From Fodinibius saliphilus (lineage in GTDB: Bacteria > Bacteroidota > Rhodothermia > Balneolales > Balneolaceae), in assembly GCF_005869845.1 (NCBI RefSeq), contig NZ_VAWF01000001.1:1-64000 (forward strand): a DNA stretch of 64,000 nucleotides. Reading direction: 5' to 3'. Shown here one piece after another: positions 18,495 through 27,822 of this stretch (positions are counted from its first letter, which is position 1; each line of letters starts with the position of its first letter). The translations under genes were made by a program, and so were the position numbers. The notes beneath the pieces were generated by a model. That model saw only the letters and a list, made by a program, of their open reading frames with translations, searched no databases and had not been told where the DNA came from.

Positions 18495-20546
18495 TTACTC
18501 TTTCTCCTCAAAAATATCCATATCCAGAACTTCCCGGCGTTTGATAAGTGTAAGGATGGTATATTCGGCAACGATCTCGTCATCTTGGTTTGTCACCTCT
18601 ACATCCCAGTAAACAATGCCAAACGGGAATTTATCTTTGGCTTTCTTTTGCCGTACGGTTTTTCGCTTGACGATTAATTTAGCTTGGATGGTATCACCGG
18701 GCGCCACAGGTTGAGTAAAACGCAGGTTTTCCAGGCCGTAGTTAAGCATTACAGGACCTTCATCCGGGTGTACAAACAAACCCGCTGCCCGCGAAAGAAC
18801 AAAATAACCATGGGCAACAATCTCACCGAATAAAGAACGCTCAGCAGCATCCGGGTCGGTGTGAGCATAGAATTCATCTCCGGAAAGATCGGCAAACCGT
18901 TCAATATCCTCTTCGGTTACTGTGTGGGTATCGGTAGTTCGTGCCTCTCCCACTTCTAAATCTTCGAAGAATTGTTGAAAGGGATGGGGCTCAGTTTCCT
19001 TGGTTTTAGCTCCTTTGATATATTGGTTTGTAATGGCTGTTAAGGTGGTGGGAGATCCTTGTAAAGCAACCCGTTGCATATTATGTATCACAGCTCGTGC
19101 CCCGCCTAGCTCTTCACCCCCGCCGGCATGTCCGGGACCGCCGTGCACCATATGGGGCATGGGTGAGCCGTGACCTGTTGACTCATCGGCACAATCTCGG
19201 TTGACAACCATGAAGCGTCCATGATACGGAGCGCAGCCAAGCGTAATTTCCCCGGCAATATCATCATCAGCCGTAAACAGTGAGCCTACCAGCGAGCCGT
19301 CGGCCTTATTGGCCAAGTCGATCGCTTCCTGATTGGATGTGTAGGGCATTACGGTAGTCATAGGTCCAAAGGCCTCAACCTTGTGAACTTCATCCACTTC
19401 AAAAGGTTGGCGGCAAAGCAGTACCTTTGGATCGGTAAAGGCGCCCTCCAAGCCTTGCCCATTGCTATAGACTGATTCAGTCATTTCCATCAGGTCCGAA
19501 ACTTGTTCTTCAAACCGGTCGGCCTGCAGAGAACTGGCCAGCGGACCCATGCGTGTTTCTTTTTTAGCAGGATCGCCAATAGTTGTTTTTTTGAGGCGTG
19601 TTTTCAAGGCTTCAACTACATCATCCACGCGTTCTTCGGGGACGATGGTTCGGCGAATAGCGGTACATTTTTGTCCTGTTTTTACCGTCATCTCATTAGC
19701 TACCTCTTTGATAAAGAGATCAAACTCTTCCATATCAGGGGTAACGTCGCTGCCGAGGATCGAGCAGTTCAGGGAATCGGCTTCCAGATTAAAACGTACA
19801 TTATTGGCTACAATATTGGGATGTGCCTTGAGCTTTTGTCCCGTACTGGCCGAGCCGGTAAAGGCAACGCTGTCTTGGCTGGTTAGGTGATCAAGCAGAT
19901 CGCCGGGCTTGTCAGCGGCTATAAATTGAATAGATCCTTCTGGTAATATTTCAGAGGCGATCATATCCTTAAAAACTTTATAGGCCAGATATGAGCCCGT
20001 CGGTGAGGGCTTTATGATTGCCGGCATTCCCGAGATAATGGCCGGCGCAAGCTTTTCCAGCATCCCCCAAACAGGAAAATTAAAGGCATTGATATGTACG
20101 GCCACACCATGACGGGGCACGCAGATATGTTGTCCTACAAATGTACCTTTGCGTGAGAGTCGTTCGTGGTCGCCTTCAACATGGTAGGGCAGATCGGAGA
20201 GTTCAATCCGAGATTTGCTTGATAAGGTAAACATGCTGCCAATACCGCCTTCAATATCGATCCATGAATCTTGTCGCGTAGCGCCGGTATGGGTAGAAAG
20301 TTTATAATAGTCTTCCTTGCGTTCCATCAAGTACTGGCCCAGAAACTTAATCTTAAAAGCACGTTCATGGATAGAGAGTTTTCGGAGAATCGGGCCCGCC
20401 TGTTGACGTGCATATTCACAAGTCCCTTTATAATCCAGGTCGGCTTCCAGCATGGTTGCAACGGTATTGCCCGTTACTGCGCTGATAAGTTCTTTTTCTT
20501 CACCTTGTTCAATCCACTCGCCTTTAATATAACTTCGTACGTTCAT
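18495..20546 (-). CDS. paaZ: PaaZ bifunctional oxepin-CoA hydrolase/semialdehyde dehydrogenase
   Basis: A 683-residue fusion of an aldehyde dehydrogenase domain (about 1-520) and a MaoC-like hydratase domain (about 535-683). It opens the oxepin-CoA ring (MaoC part) and oxidises the resulting semialdehyde to 3-oxo-5,6-dehydrosuberyl-CoA with NADP. Visible are the cofactor segment FTGSASTGQKLK, catalytic Glu255 (LEADSLNC) and Cys294 (TGQKCTAIRR). In the hydratase domain FADLSGDEFYAHTD carries the Asp/His pair. The open frame runs 17 codons further upstream to 20597, but MNVRSYIKGEW at 20546 matches the usual PaaZ N-terminus. The main paa operon lies ~24 kb away. Confidence 0.93.
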   Translation of the reverse strand: MNVRSYIKGEWIEQGEEKELISAVTGNTVATMLEADLDYKGTCEYARQQAGPILRKLSIHERAFKIKFLGQYLMERKEDYYKLSTHTGATRQDSWIDIEGGIGSMFTLSSKSRIELSDLPYHVEGDHERLSRKGTFVGQHICVPRHGVAVHINAFNFPVWGMLEKLAPAIISGMPAIIKPSPTGSYLAYKVFKDMIASEILPEGSIQFIAADKPGDLLDHLTSQDSVAFTGSASTGQKLKAHPNIVANNVRFNLEADSLNCSILGSDVTPDMEEFDLFIKEVANEMTVKTGQKCTAIRRTIVPEERVDDVVEALKTRLKKTTIGDPAKKETRMGPLASSLQADRFEEQVSDLMEMTESVYSNGQGLEGAFTDPKVLLCRQPFEVDEVHKVEAFGPMTTVMPYTSNQEAIDLANKADGSLVGSLFTADDDIAGEITLGCAPYHGRFMVVNRDCADESTGHGSPMPHMVHGGPGHAGGGEELGGARAVIHNMQRVALQGSPTTLTAITNQYIKGAKTKETEPHPFQQFFEDLEVGEARTTDTHTVTEEDIERFADLSGDEFYAHTDPDAAERSLFGEIVAHGYFVLSRAAGLFVHPDEGPVMLNYGLENLRFTQPVAPGDTIQAKLIVKRKTVRQKKAKDKFPFGIVYWDVEVTNQDDEIVAEYTILTLIKRREVLDMDIFEEKE

Positions 20547-20703
20547 AGAAATAGGATATTCTGTTAATTTATTTGCCTTATCGTAGGGTATATACAAACC
20601 CCGTATGCAAAAATAAAATATTCTCTTATCACTATATACAGTTACTGAACTGATTAAAAAAAGATTGATCGATTAAAGCAATAAATCTCTATAGAAAGGG
20701 AAC

Positions 20704-20724
20704 AAAAAGAGGGGATCCCCTTTT
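20704..20724. promoter_or_regulatory. Near-perfect GGGGATCCCC palindrome in the VWA gene leader
   Basis: GGGGATCCCC at 20711-20720 is a perfect palindrome flanked by A-rich and T-rich arms (AAAAGA before, TTTT after). It lies 6 bp before the ATG at 20731, in the divergent region between paaZ and the VWA lipoprotein gene. It has no loop, so a terminator is unlikely; it could be an operator or simply sequester the ribosome-binding site, since GAGGGG is the only Shine-Dalgarno-like sequence here. Confidence 0.35.
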
Positions 20725-20730
20725 AAAGCA

Positions 20731-21792
20731 ATGAATGTTAAAAAAAGCACTACATCCTATATGAAGGACTCAAAAAATACCCTCCTTGCTGTTGTTATCC
20801 TTTGCCTTTACGTAATGATTTTATTGACCGGTTGTGTAAAAAAAGCCAATAATAATGAGGAGATTGATGTAGAGCTTATCGAATCGAAAACGGAATTGCC
20901 CTCAAAAATACAATTGTTTTATAAAGTTGATCTGGGAAAAGATCATCAATTTACGACTCTGGAACCGTCGAATTTTGAGATCTATGAAAACGGTTCTCAA
21001 ATATCATCACTCGAAGCCCAGGCCCAGATTCAGCAAGAGCCCGGTGACTTTCTGTATTCTTCTGTGTTGATGTTGGACCTTAGTGGTAGTATTCTCAATA
21101 ATGCCGATCTGCCCAAGCTAAAAGAAGCGGCAACTTCCTTTATTAAAAAGACAATGCCCAAGAAGGGAGAGAGTCTGCATGGCACTCGAGAGATGGCCCT
21201 CTTTTGGTTTGATGGGGAGGAAAACATCCACCCGTTGATATCCTATACCTCTGACAGAGATACCTTGATCAGTGGAATTGAATCTATTGATGAAGAGATA
21301 AGTAATGATGTATCCACCAACCTAAATGGGGCGGTAATACAGGGACTCTCTTCAATGGATGCCCGGCTTCGTGACGTGAAAGGGGATGCTGATATTGCCA
21401 CGGCCGGTTCGATGGTACTTTTTACCGATGGTACGGATCAGGCGGGTTATATAAAAACGGATGTAGCCTTGGATTCGGTTAGCAGTGCTGCAGATGAGCA
21501 CGGACTTTTTACTATAGGATTGGGTGGAGAAATAGATAAAGAAATATTGAAGAAGTTTGGGAAGAACGGTTTCGAACTGGCTGAGGATTCTCTAGAGCTG
21601 AACGATAGCTTTCTAAAAATAGCAGATCGCCTTGAGGCCGAAACAAACTCATTTTACGTGCTGGAATATTGTTCTCCCAAGCGTTCGGGTACCCATAGCC
21701 TTGAACTACGTGCCGTTTACGAAGATAAGTTTGGCAGCTTCCAGACGCAGTTTTCTGCCGAAGGGTTTTCTGGGGGATGCTCAGTGGAGTAA
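20731..21792 (+). CDS. VWA domain-containing lipoprotein
   Basis: A 353-residue exported lipoprotein. The signal segment ends in a lipobox LLTGC (Cys35 from this start, or Cys25 if translation begins at the in-frame ATG at 20761, which would give a more usual signal length). The von Willebrand factor A domain spans about 110-330, with the metal-ion-dependent adhesion site DLSGS near residue 117, a threonine-bearing NLNGAV loop and LFTDGTD. Such domains bind proteins in a Mg-dependent way. Divergent from paaZ; no operon partner. The ligand is unknown. Confidence 0.83.
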   Translation: MNVKKSTTSYMKDSKNTLLAVVILCLYVMILLTGCVKKANNNEEIDVELIESKTELPSKIQLFYKVDLGKDHQFTTLEPSNFEIYENGSQISSLEAQAQIQQEPGDFLYSSVLMLDLSGSILNNADLPKLKEAATSFIKKTMPKKGESLHGTREMALFWFDGEENIHPLISYTSDRDTLISGIESIDEEISNDVSTNLNGAVIQGLSSMDARLRDVKGDADIATAGSMVLFTDGTDQAGYIKTDVALDSVSSAADEHGLFTIGLGGEIDKEILKKFGKNGFELAEDSLELNDSFLKIADRLEAETNSFYVLEYCSPKRSGTHSLELRAVYEDKFGSFQTQFSAEGFSGGCSVE

Positions 21793-21936
21793 TGGGATCA
21801 AAAAAACCGGTTTCAATTTAGTACATGGTTTTTTACTTCATCCCCCTTTTTTGTGGGTCTGAGGAATGTTATTAGTGGCAAAAGGTTTTAACTATATATA
21901 GGGTAGCTAAATCGCAATAAAAGAAGGGAGTATGGT

Positions 21937-22407
21937 ATGCCACTATCGAAATTAACTGAATATCTGGATTCTCACGATAAAAAGTACATGGTTATCAAGC
22001 ATTCCAATGCTTATACCGCCCAAGAAGTAGCTGCAAGTGCCCATATCCCCGGCAGAGAGATGGCAAAGACGGTGATGGCAAATATCGATGGTAAAATGAG
22101 TATGATTGTAACGCCATCTACGCATATCGTTGACTTTGATCGGGTTAAAGATGCGTTAGGGATTACTGAGGCCGACTTGGCTTCAGAAGAGGAGTTTAAA
22201 GATCTGTTTCCCGGTTGTGAGTTGGGGGCAATGCCGCCGTTTGGAAACCTCTTTAATATGGATACCTATGTAGCAGAGGCATTGGCAGAAGATGAGGAAA
22301 TCGCTTTTAACGCCGGTAATCACCGCGAGTTGGTGAAGATGCGATACGATGATTTTGAAGAGCTTGTAGAGCCTACGGTTATAGCCCTGGCTAAACGATA
22401 TGCGTAG
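21937..22407 (+). CDS. YbaK/EbsC family aminoacyl-tRNA deacylase
   Basis: A 156-residue single-domain protein of the YbaK/ProX family, which clears mischarged aminoacyl-tRNAs in trans. It carries the VIKHSNAYTAQEVA opening, a lysine in MAKTV near residue 50, and the GCELGAMPPFGNLF motif (about 91-104) characteristic of the family. Length fits stand-alone editing proteins. GAAGGGAG, 8 bp upstream of the ATG, is a good ribosome-binding site; a second ATG at 21932 is out of frame. A terminator follows at 22457. The amino-acid specificity cannot be assigned. Confidence 0.88.
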   Translation: MPLSKLTEYLDSHDKKYMVIKHSNAYTAQEVAASAHIPGREMAKTVMANIDGKMSMIVTPSTHIVDFDRVKDALGITEADLASEEEFKDLFPGCELGAMPPFGNLFNMDTYVAEALAEDEEIAFNAGNHRELVKMRYDDFEELVEPTVIALAKRYA

Positions 22408-22456
22408 CTGCTTCTAAGCTTTAATACAGGACCTAATATCATTGTTAGCATGAATT

Positions 22457-22491
22457 AAAGAGGAAACCACATCTGTTGTCTCCTCTTTTTT
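22457..22491 (+). terminator. Rho-independent terminator after the YbaK gene
   Basis: AAAGAGGA (22457-22464) pairs with TCCTCTTT (22481-22488), with extra AAC/GTT pairing inside the loop, followed by T residues. It is A-rich on its other side and may work in both directions. Confidence 0.75.
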
Positions 22492-22537
22492 AGGATCAGG
22501 TTATGATTGGGTTACTATTCCAACTGTGATACTAGCT

Positions 22538-23040
22538 TTATAGAAAATACACAGTAATGCGAAAGGATTTCCCCCAACTTATTAGCAGGCAAGCGAGGGA
22601 AACAGGCCCGCCGAACGATATTATTTCCAATTTCTTGATCCCAAACGGTGAAGAACGTAATACGGGTATTTTTGTGCCAGGTTCAATATCGGTATCAAGA
22701 AATGTTTTCCAGGTATACTCTTCTGTCGGATTCAACTCTATCTTTTTGCTCCATGATACCTTATTCGCCTTGTCCTTAAATACTTCCAAAGAATCTGATT
22801 TATGGGCTGATCTTTTAATTCGGTAACGGATTCATTATTCAGAAAATGCTGTGAATGGATCATATTTTTCCCGTTGTATTCATCCAAGATAAAATCTATG
22901 TAGTAAGATTCATTTAGAGCCCCGATAGGTAAATTGGCTACCGCAGTTCCCAATATATCCCATACCTGTTTGGTATATTAAGCTGTGAGTTCAGGGTTCA
23001 TTTCAGCAATTTGAGCAGCTCCTTCTGACAATGGATACAT
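22538..23040 (-). pseudogene. Decayed gene of unknown function in fragments
   Basis: Three minus-strand coding remnants lie in different frames. The first (23040-22978) reads MYPLSEGAAQIAEMN and stops. After a stop, the second (up to 22794) carries NLPIGALNESYYIDF. The third continues in another frame after about 22800 with SLEVFKDKANKVSW and a Trp/Lys/Glu-rich segment to about 22610. The second and third overlap and read as one protein if a frameshift is placed near 22795. I recognise no family. The sequence is best explained as the remains of one or two genes. Confidence 0.4.
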
Positions 23041-23262
23041 AGGATAACTACTAGTAGAAAGTCAGTTTCTGGTCTTTGTTCATAATCCCCAAGAGTATAT
23101 TATTGATTATTAAGTAACTAGTACTATAGATATAAAAATAAAAAAGAGAGTATTGAACATAAGTGTCGTAGATTTTTTTGAGAAGGGGGGTAATCAATTT
23201 ATACCTTTTTTAGGTCTGAGTAAGACTATATACTCTTAGTAGTTCATATGGTGCGGAAGTTG

Positions 23263-23292
23263 AAAAAGGACTCCCGCCCATGGGCGGAAGCC
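23263..23292 (-). terminator. Terminator of the minus-strand lipoprotein gene
   Basis: CCGCCCATGGGCGG (23274-23287) is a GC-rich self-complementary stem. Read on the minus strand it is followed by CCTTTTTC. It lies 19-48 bp beyond the stop of the gene at 23311. Confidence 0.65.
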
Positions 23293-23310
23293 CTCATGTT
23301 ATTGGATAAG

Positions 23311-23859
23311 TTAGTGAACGTTTACATTTCCGTTTTCAACAGTATTCAAACCAACTGCAGGCATATTATTACAAAATGCTTCAGCATCGATTCCAATGAA
23401 GACAAGAGAAATTTGGTCTGGTGTGCCAGATCCGCCATTTCCGTTGTCAACAACTCTGAAACCTGTTTCTAATCCTTCGAAAATACCATTCGAGGATGAG
23501 GTTATCATACCACCGACCCAGGCTGTGTTACCTACTACGCTTAGACATTTTACAACTCCATGGGTTGTTACATCCAAAAAGCGATTTGTAAGTTGCCATT
23601 GTCCTTTCGCACCACCATCATATGCTTTAGCAGTAAAGGCAAAATTGCGTAGTTCATCTGCTATATCAAAATGACCACTACCAGTTGCTTTTGCAATTGG
23701 ACCTCCTTTCGCGGTCATTACCATATCCGGGGTTGTGACAGTGTCATTAATATCCGGACTACTTACTTCAGATTCACATCCTATAGCGATAAGAGCTACC
23801 ATAAGAATTAATGCTGAAAAGATGCTAAATGTTGAACGCTTTCTTTTATGTGTTTTCAT
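23311..23859 (-). CDS. Lipoprotein of unknown function
   Basis: A 182-residue exported lipoprotein: positively charged start, hydrophobic segment and lipobox IAIGC (Cys28). The mature part is Ser/Thr/Asp-rich at first, then a compact domain with GSGHFDIADELRNFAFTAK, and VKCLSVVGNTAWVGG. A GGAGGAATAAACC stretch before the ATG is a strong ribosome-binding site. No named family is recognised. It has its own terminator and is monocistronic. Confidence 0.7.
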   Translation of the reverse strand: MKTHKRKRSTFSIFSALILMVALIAIGCESEVSSPDINDTVTTPDMVMTAKGGPIAKATGSGHFDIADELRNFAFTAKAYDGGAKGQWQLTNRFLDVTTHGVVKCLSVVGNTAWVGGMITSSSNGIFEGLETGFRVVDNGNGGSGTPDQISLVFIGIDAEAFCNNMPAVGLNTVENGNVNVH

Positions 23860-24152
23860 GGTTTATTCCTCCATTTGATGTTTGCATTTATACAAATGGG
23901 GAAAAGAGTCACGTGATGTATTATTAGGTTCCTCTTGAGTGTTTTGTAAATACGATAATTGGTTTATCCCTCCATTTATTTGCGGTATCTCTAATTCGTT
24001 ATTTATTCAAAAGCTTGTTCTATATTTCTATTTGCCAAGAGTAGTAGATTAATATACAGTTTAAGTCACCTGGCAGACCGTATTTCTTTTTCATAGCGCA
24101 CATTCCATTATTTTCTTAAATGGGAAATACTGAGAAAGGAATAAAAACCTAT

Positions 24153-24322
24153 TTAAAAACACATACTCCTAAATGAGTTCCTTTTGGATTTTATTATGCA
24201 TCTTGACTTGATTGAATTGCCTTCTCTTGGGTTCTGAGTTTGTGTTTTACATCCAAAAGTGATAAGCATATCAAGCGTTAGAAATGTGCCTACTGTTGCC
24301 CCTTTTTTATTACAATCCTTCA
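24153..24322 (-). CDS. Possible truncated small lipoprotein
   Basis: An ATG at 24322 is preceded by GGAGGGCCAAAA and by the same CAAATGGAGG context as the lipoprotein gene at 23859. The product has a weak hydrophobic segment ending in a lipobox-like ITFGC, then a short basic Ser/Arg-rich tail of about 30 residues. This may be a truncated relative of a lipoprotein gene or chance; evidence is the leader similarity only. Confidence 0.3.
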
Positions 24323-24339
24323 TTTTTTGGCCCTCCATT

Positions 24340-24750
24340 TGTTATTCATATATGTCCAAATGAAGTAATGCCTGAGATGTGATCCCTGTATATGTACCCA
24401 ATAGTTATTTTAATAAGAAGTGATACCAGAGTCAATAAAATAATTACTTAAAATTTGTGGATCGTTCAGAGAATTTCCAGACAGGTTATAAAATTATATT
24501 TACAGACATATTATTACATCAGACAGAAAAATGATGCTTAGTGTGTTTTAAAATGGAACTGTTGACATTTCTTAGCGTTTAAAAGACCAAATAGATGATT
24601 CGTTTGAATGGGTTTCGGATTATTCCTAACTCAGTAATTGATAATTAGGAAATATAACGCTTAAAGTGATCCAAAAATGTGAGTATCTGAATATTTGGCC
24701 AACAGGCTATCTAACAGTTGAAGGATATTTGAACATCTGGTTTAGACCGC
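24340..24750. other. Intergenic stretch, nothing recognised
   Basis: About 410 bp between the small possible lipoprotein and the SRPBCC gene. It is AT-rich, with stops in all frames at short distance and no hairpin or RNA gene that I can support. Confidence 0.5.
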
Positions 24751-24754
24751 TATG

Positions 24755-25267
24755 CTATTTGTTAAGGTAATTTATGCGGCGTTCTAAATCATTAAAATAT
24801 TGTTTGATCGTAGTATCGTAGCCAACAAAAACAGATGAAATAAATCGATATATAGGACTATAAACTTCTCCGTTTTCAGTTATGGACAGTTGGGTGCCTG
24901 CCGCAGTGCTATCAATAGCATAGGTCCATGTTCCACCGAATGGAAGGTCCGCATCTGCAATTTTAGTTATAAATTTACTGCTGTCATTAGAAGAGACAAC
25001 CTCAAAAGGCAATGAGTCGGCCTCACGATAATATTCTCGCCAGCGCAGCGCTTCGGTTGAATCAGAAAGTACTTTTACCGAGTCAACATAGGGGCGCCAG
25101 TCGGGATACGATTTAATATCGCTAATAAGTTGCCAAAGCTCTTGTTGGGGTACATCAAAGGTTTGTTGTTGACTTACCGTATGCGACTGGGGCATAAAAG
25201 AGCCAATGCCGTAGACGATAAGTGGAATGCTTGCCAGAATGCCTAATATGGTTAGAAAATATTTCAT
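24755..25267 (-). CDS. SRPBCC family protein, membrane anchored
   Basis: A 170-residue protein with an N-terminal membrane helix (FLTILGILASIPLIVYGIG) and a polyketide-cyclase/START-like SRPBCC domain (about 30-165). The domain starts with QTFDVPQQELWQLISDIKSYPDWRPY-type sequence, the usual first strand and helix of this fold, followed by FGGTWTYAID and a C-terminal amphipathic helix. It should bind a hydrophobic ligand. The frame is open to 25309, but the ATG at 25267 places the membrane helix at the very N-terminus. Monocistronic. Confidence 0.78.
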   Translation of the reverse strand: MKYFLTILGILASIPLIVYGIGSFMPQSHTVSQQQTFDVPQQELWQLISDIKSYPDWRPYVDSVKVLSDSTEALRWREYYREADSLPFEVVSSNDSSKFITKIADADLPFGGTWTYAIDSTAAGTQLSITENGEVYSPIYRFISSVFVGYDTTIKQYFNDLERRINYLNK

Positions 25268-25713
25268 GATTCGTGCTGGAATAAAATTTCTGATTATTGC
25301 AAAATACAATATTTCATTAATTGAAACAGGAGTGAATAATACTGTAATTAAAAAAATTCCAGGTGATAGGATTTGAGTTCATTTAAAAACTTCTAACAGT
25401 AGCTTTTGTAACAAGGTTGCATGCATTTGCTCTTGTGAATAGAGAACGTTTTAAAAAATACACAAGAGTGAGGGAATCACATATGTCAAAAAAAGCAACA
25501 GAATATATGTGAAAAAATTGGTATTAGAGGATATAGAGCACTATTTAACTGGTGTATGATACACATGATTGACCAATAAAGTTAGGAATGCTAGTACTTA
25601 TAGTTTGCCTACTATTTTACGCAGCTTGTGCGTATTGATATACCTCTGTGATATAGCCATTATTCAAATTGAATTAAATGGTTAACAAACAATAATCAAT
25701 TTTAGGAGGCACT

Positions 25714-25982
25714 ATGTCCAAAATAGTATTGAGTTTTATCTTCTTTTAACTCTAGTCACATTTACTGAATCAAATACTGCTGAAAGTGCAAATTTAGAAT
25801 ACTTGGGGGCTTATTTTAAAGTAACATCAGATATTAATTCTATTCAGTTTCAACCATGTTCGAGTTCAATTGGTCCAGAGTTTCAAGCTATCGTTTTTCC
25901 TGATTTGGGTGCTTATTGTGATGGTGCGTGTGTACAAGGATATTGTTGTTTGATTTCTCCCAAAGATCCAAGGATAGAATAA
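25714..25982 (+). pseudogene. Exported Cys-rich peptide 1, frame broken in the signal region
   Basis: An excellent AGGAGG lies 5 bp before the ATG at 25714. The first codons (MSKIVLSFIF) start a signal peptide but hit TAA at 25747. A one-base shift near 25743 restores an open frame: a leader ending LLTLVTFTES, then a mature peptide with SANLEYLGAYF. The C-terminus is C-x3-C-V-Q-GYCC-x-I-x-P-x2-PR. The same C-terminal pattern and five cysteines are found in the peptide at 27086. Size, leader and Cys-rich end resemble NVEALA-type peptides of Bacteroidota, which sit beside six-bladed propeller genes; that family link is inference. Either a pseudogene or a frameshift-dependent gene. Confidence 0.55.
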
Positions 25983-26017
25983 TAACAAATTGTAAGCTTT
26001 TTATTTATAACACGAGT

Positions 26018-27049
26018 ATGAAATCACAAGTTATGATCGAAGATAAACACCGTTTTTTAAAATATCTCCTATCAGAGAAGGCAATATTCATTTTATTACT
26101 ATCTGTATTTTTCAATTCTAAAGTAATCTATGCTCAAGAAGGGTTTGATGAGTTCATAACTTTAGAAAACATATCGCTTGAAAATATATACAGTCAGAGA
26201 GTTTCTGTTAGTTTGGATGAGTCTGAAAATTTTATAGTTACGAATGCTAAATCGAAAAAAGTGTGTGTTTTTAACTCAGGAGGCCAAATGCTTTTCGAAT
26301 ATGGGAGTATAGGCAAAGGCCCTGGTGATTTTCTCCAACCGATCACGACTATCAGGCTATCTTCGGGTCGGCTCTTAACAGCTGAACTTGCAGGGAAACT
26401 TTCACTTTTTAATTCCAGAGGTGATTCCCTCATGAAGATTTTTAATATAAAAGTTTTACCATTTTCAGAGGTGCACCAAATTTCTGAAGACAAAATTTTA
26501 ATAGTAGGACGAAAAATGTTTGAAGACCAGGTTAAGTTACTACATCTCTTTGATCTTAAAGGAGGTGTTATAATGAAAAGTTTTCTGGATCTTCCTTTTT
26601 CTATTGGAGACTACGGGGGAGATTTTTAGCTCTTTTGCTAGCTTGCCAACTGCAGCTGTTAAAGATGATAAAATTGCAGTAGCTATTGCTCCTTTTAAAA
26701 AGTTATACAGCTTTGATTTTGATGGAAGGTTATTGCAATCTATCGATCTCCCCATTAAGAATTTTAAAAATATAAAGAAAGAAAATAGGCAGCTTTCACC
26801 GAGGGAATTAAATAAATACGCAATAACCTTTTCTATGATTGAAGATATTTTTGGTTTACAGATTTTGAATACCCAAATATAATGGAGAAAAAAATAATTT
26901 AGCCATTATCAACTTAACGGAGAATGAAATTTTTGAAGATTTTTGATACTCCAAAGTTAAAGGCATTTGATTCACCGTATCTATTTTTTGAAAGTGAAAT
27001 AGGGACAGAAAATTATAGTTTGAATAAAGTTAGTATCACGTTGTACTAA
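26018..27049 (+). pseudogene. Six-bladed beta-propeller exported protein, frameshifted
   Basis: From the ATG at 26018 (or 26033) a signal peptide (FILLLSVFFNSKVIYAQ) is followed by propeller sequence: an NAKSKKVCVFNSGGQML blade, then GSIGKGPGDFLQP, typical of six-bladed (BF3164/6-bladed) proteins. The frame ends at 26629 after a run of five G (26615-26619). With one G fewer it reads on (FSSFASLPTAAVKDD, a YSFDFDGRLLQSIDLP blade) to 26882. At least two more shifts near 26880 and 26942 are needed to reach the end at 27049 (SLNKVSITLY). Three or more lesions make this a decayed gene. It lies between two related Cys-rich peptide genes. Confidence 0.7.
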
Positions 27050-27085
27050 CCATATATAAACTCTCTAACACAAAATACCTCTACT

Positions 27086-27365
27086 ATGTTAAAAGTATTT
27101 TTAAGTTCCATATTTCTAATATGGTCTGTTATATTTACGAGTCCACACCAATTCTGGGTAGAAAAGGGGGATAAGTACTAATATTTCATCAGTTTCAGAA
27201 ATCACTAGGTCAGATAATTTGTCAGATTATAATAAATGCGTTGGGTATTTAGATAATCGATTACAAGCTTTGGTAGTGTCAGATTACCCCGGGTTTTTCT
27301 GCCAAAATGAATGTTCAGAAGGGTATTGTTGTGAAATTCTTCCTCATGAACCGAGACTCAAGTAG
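27086..27365 (+). pseudogene. Exported Cys-rich peptide 2, frame broken at a G5 run
   Basis: Starts with MLKVFLSSIFLIWSV, a signal-type segment, and stops at about 27180. Removing one G from the five-G run (27166-27170) opens a 92-codon frame ending at 27365. The mature part contains CVGYLDNRLQALVV and ends C-Q-N-E-C-S-E-GYCC-E-I-L-P-H-E-PR-LK. This matches peptide 1 at all five cysteines and at the GYCC-x-I-x-P-x2-PR tail, so the two are paralogues. Function unknown. A pseudogene, or switched by slippage. Confidence 0.55.
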
Positions 27366-27591
27366 TATTCCATTTTAGTCGTGGTACATTTTTTGAAATT
27401 GTTATAAAAATGTGCTGTGCATCGTTAATTGCTGCTTATTAGCCAAGATGGTTAACGCTGTTTTGTAACTTGATAGCTGTTGGACATCAGTCGGGCAATT
27501 TCTATCGTTAGTCAAAAAGGGGAACAAAAAAGGGACTACCTTCTTTAAAGTTGTGAAGGCAATTATAAGAGCAGAAAAAGAGGAGAAGGTT

Positions 27592-27753
27592 ATGTTACGC
27601 TGGAGTATTACCTTTTTGATTATTGCAATAAGAGCAGCAATCCTGGGATTTGGAGGAATTGCAGGAACAGCGGCAGGCATTGCTGAAATATTATTTTATG
27701 TATTTCTGGTTCTTTTTGTGATTTCATTGATTTTTGGACCCAGAAAGGTCTAG
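27592..27753 (+). CDS. DUF1328 (YtjA-type) small membrane protein
   Basis: A 53-residue membrane protein matching the DUF1328/UPF0391 family. [13 protein letters not shown], then [13 protein letters not shown] (the family signature) and a second helix ending FGPRKV. Two membrane helices are predicted. GGAGAAGGTT lies just before the ATG at 27592; the open frame to 27553 is not needed. Family function is unknown, and members are often linked to stress. Confidence 0.85.
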   Translation: MLRWSITFLIIAIRAAILGFGGIAGTAAGIAEILFYVFLVLFVISLIFGPRKV

Positions 27754-27822
27754 TTTAATATGTTCTTGCATGATTATTAGCTCTGAGTACTGCAGAGAGT
27801 AAAGTTAACCTTTTGGCAACAG

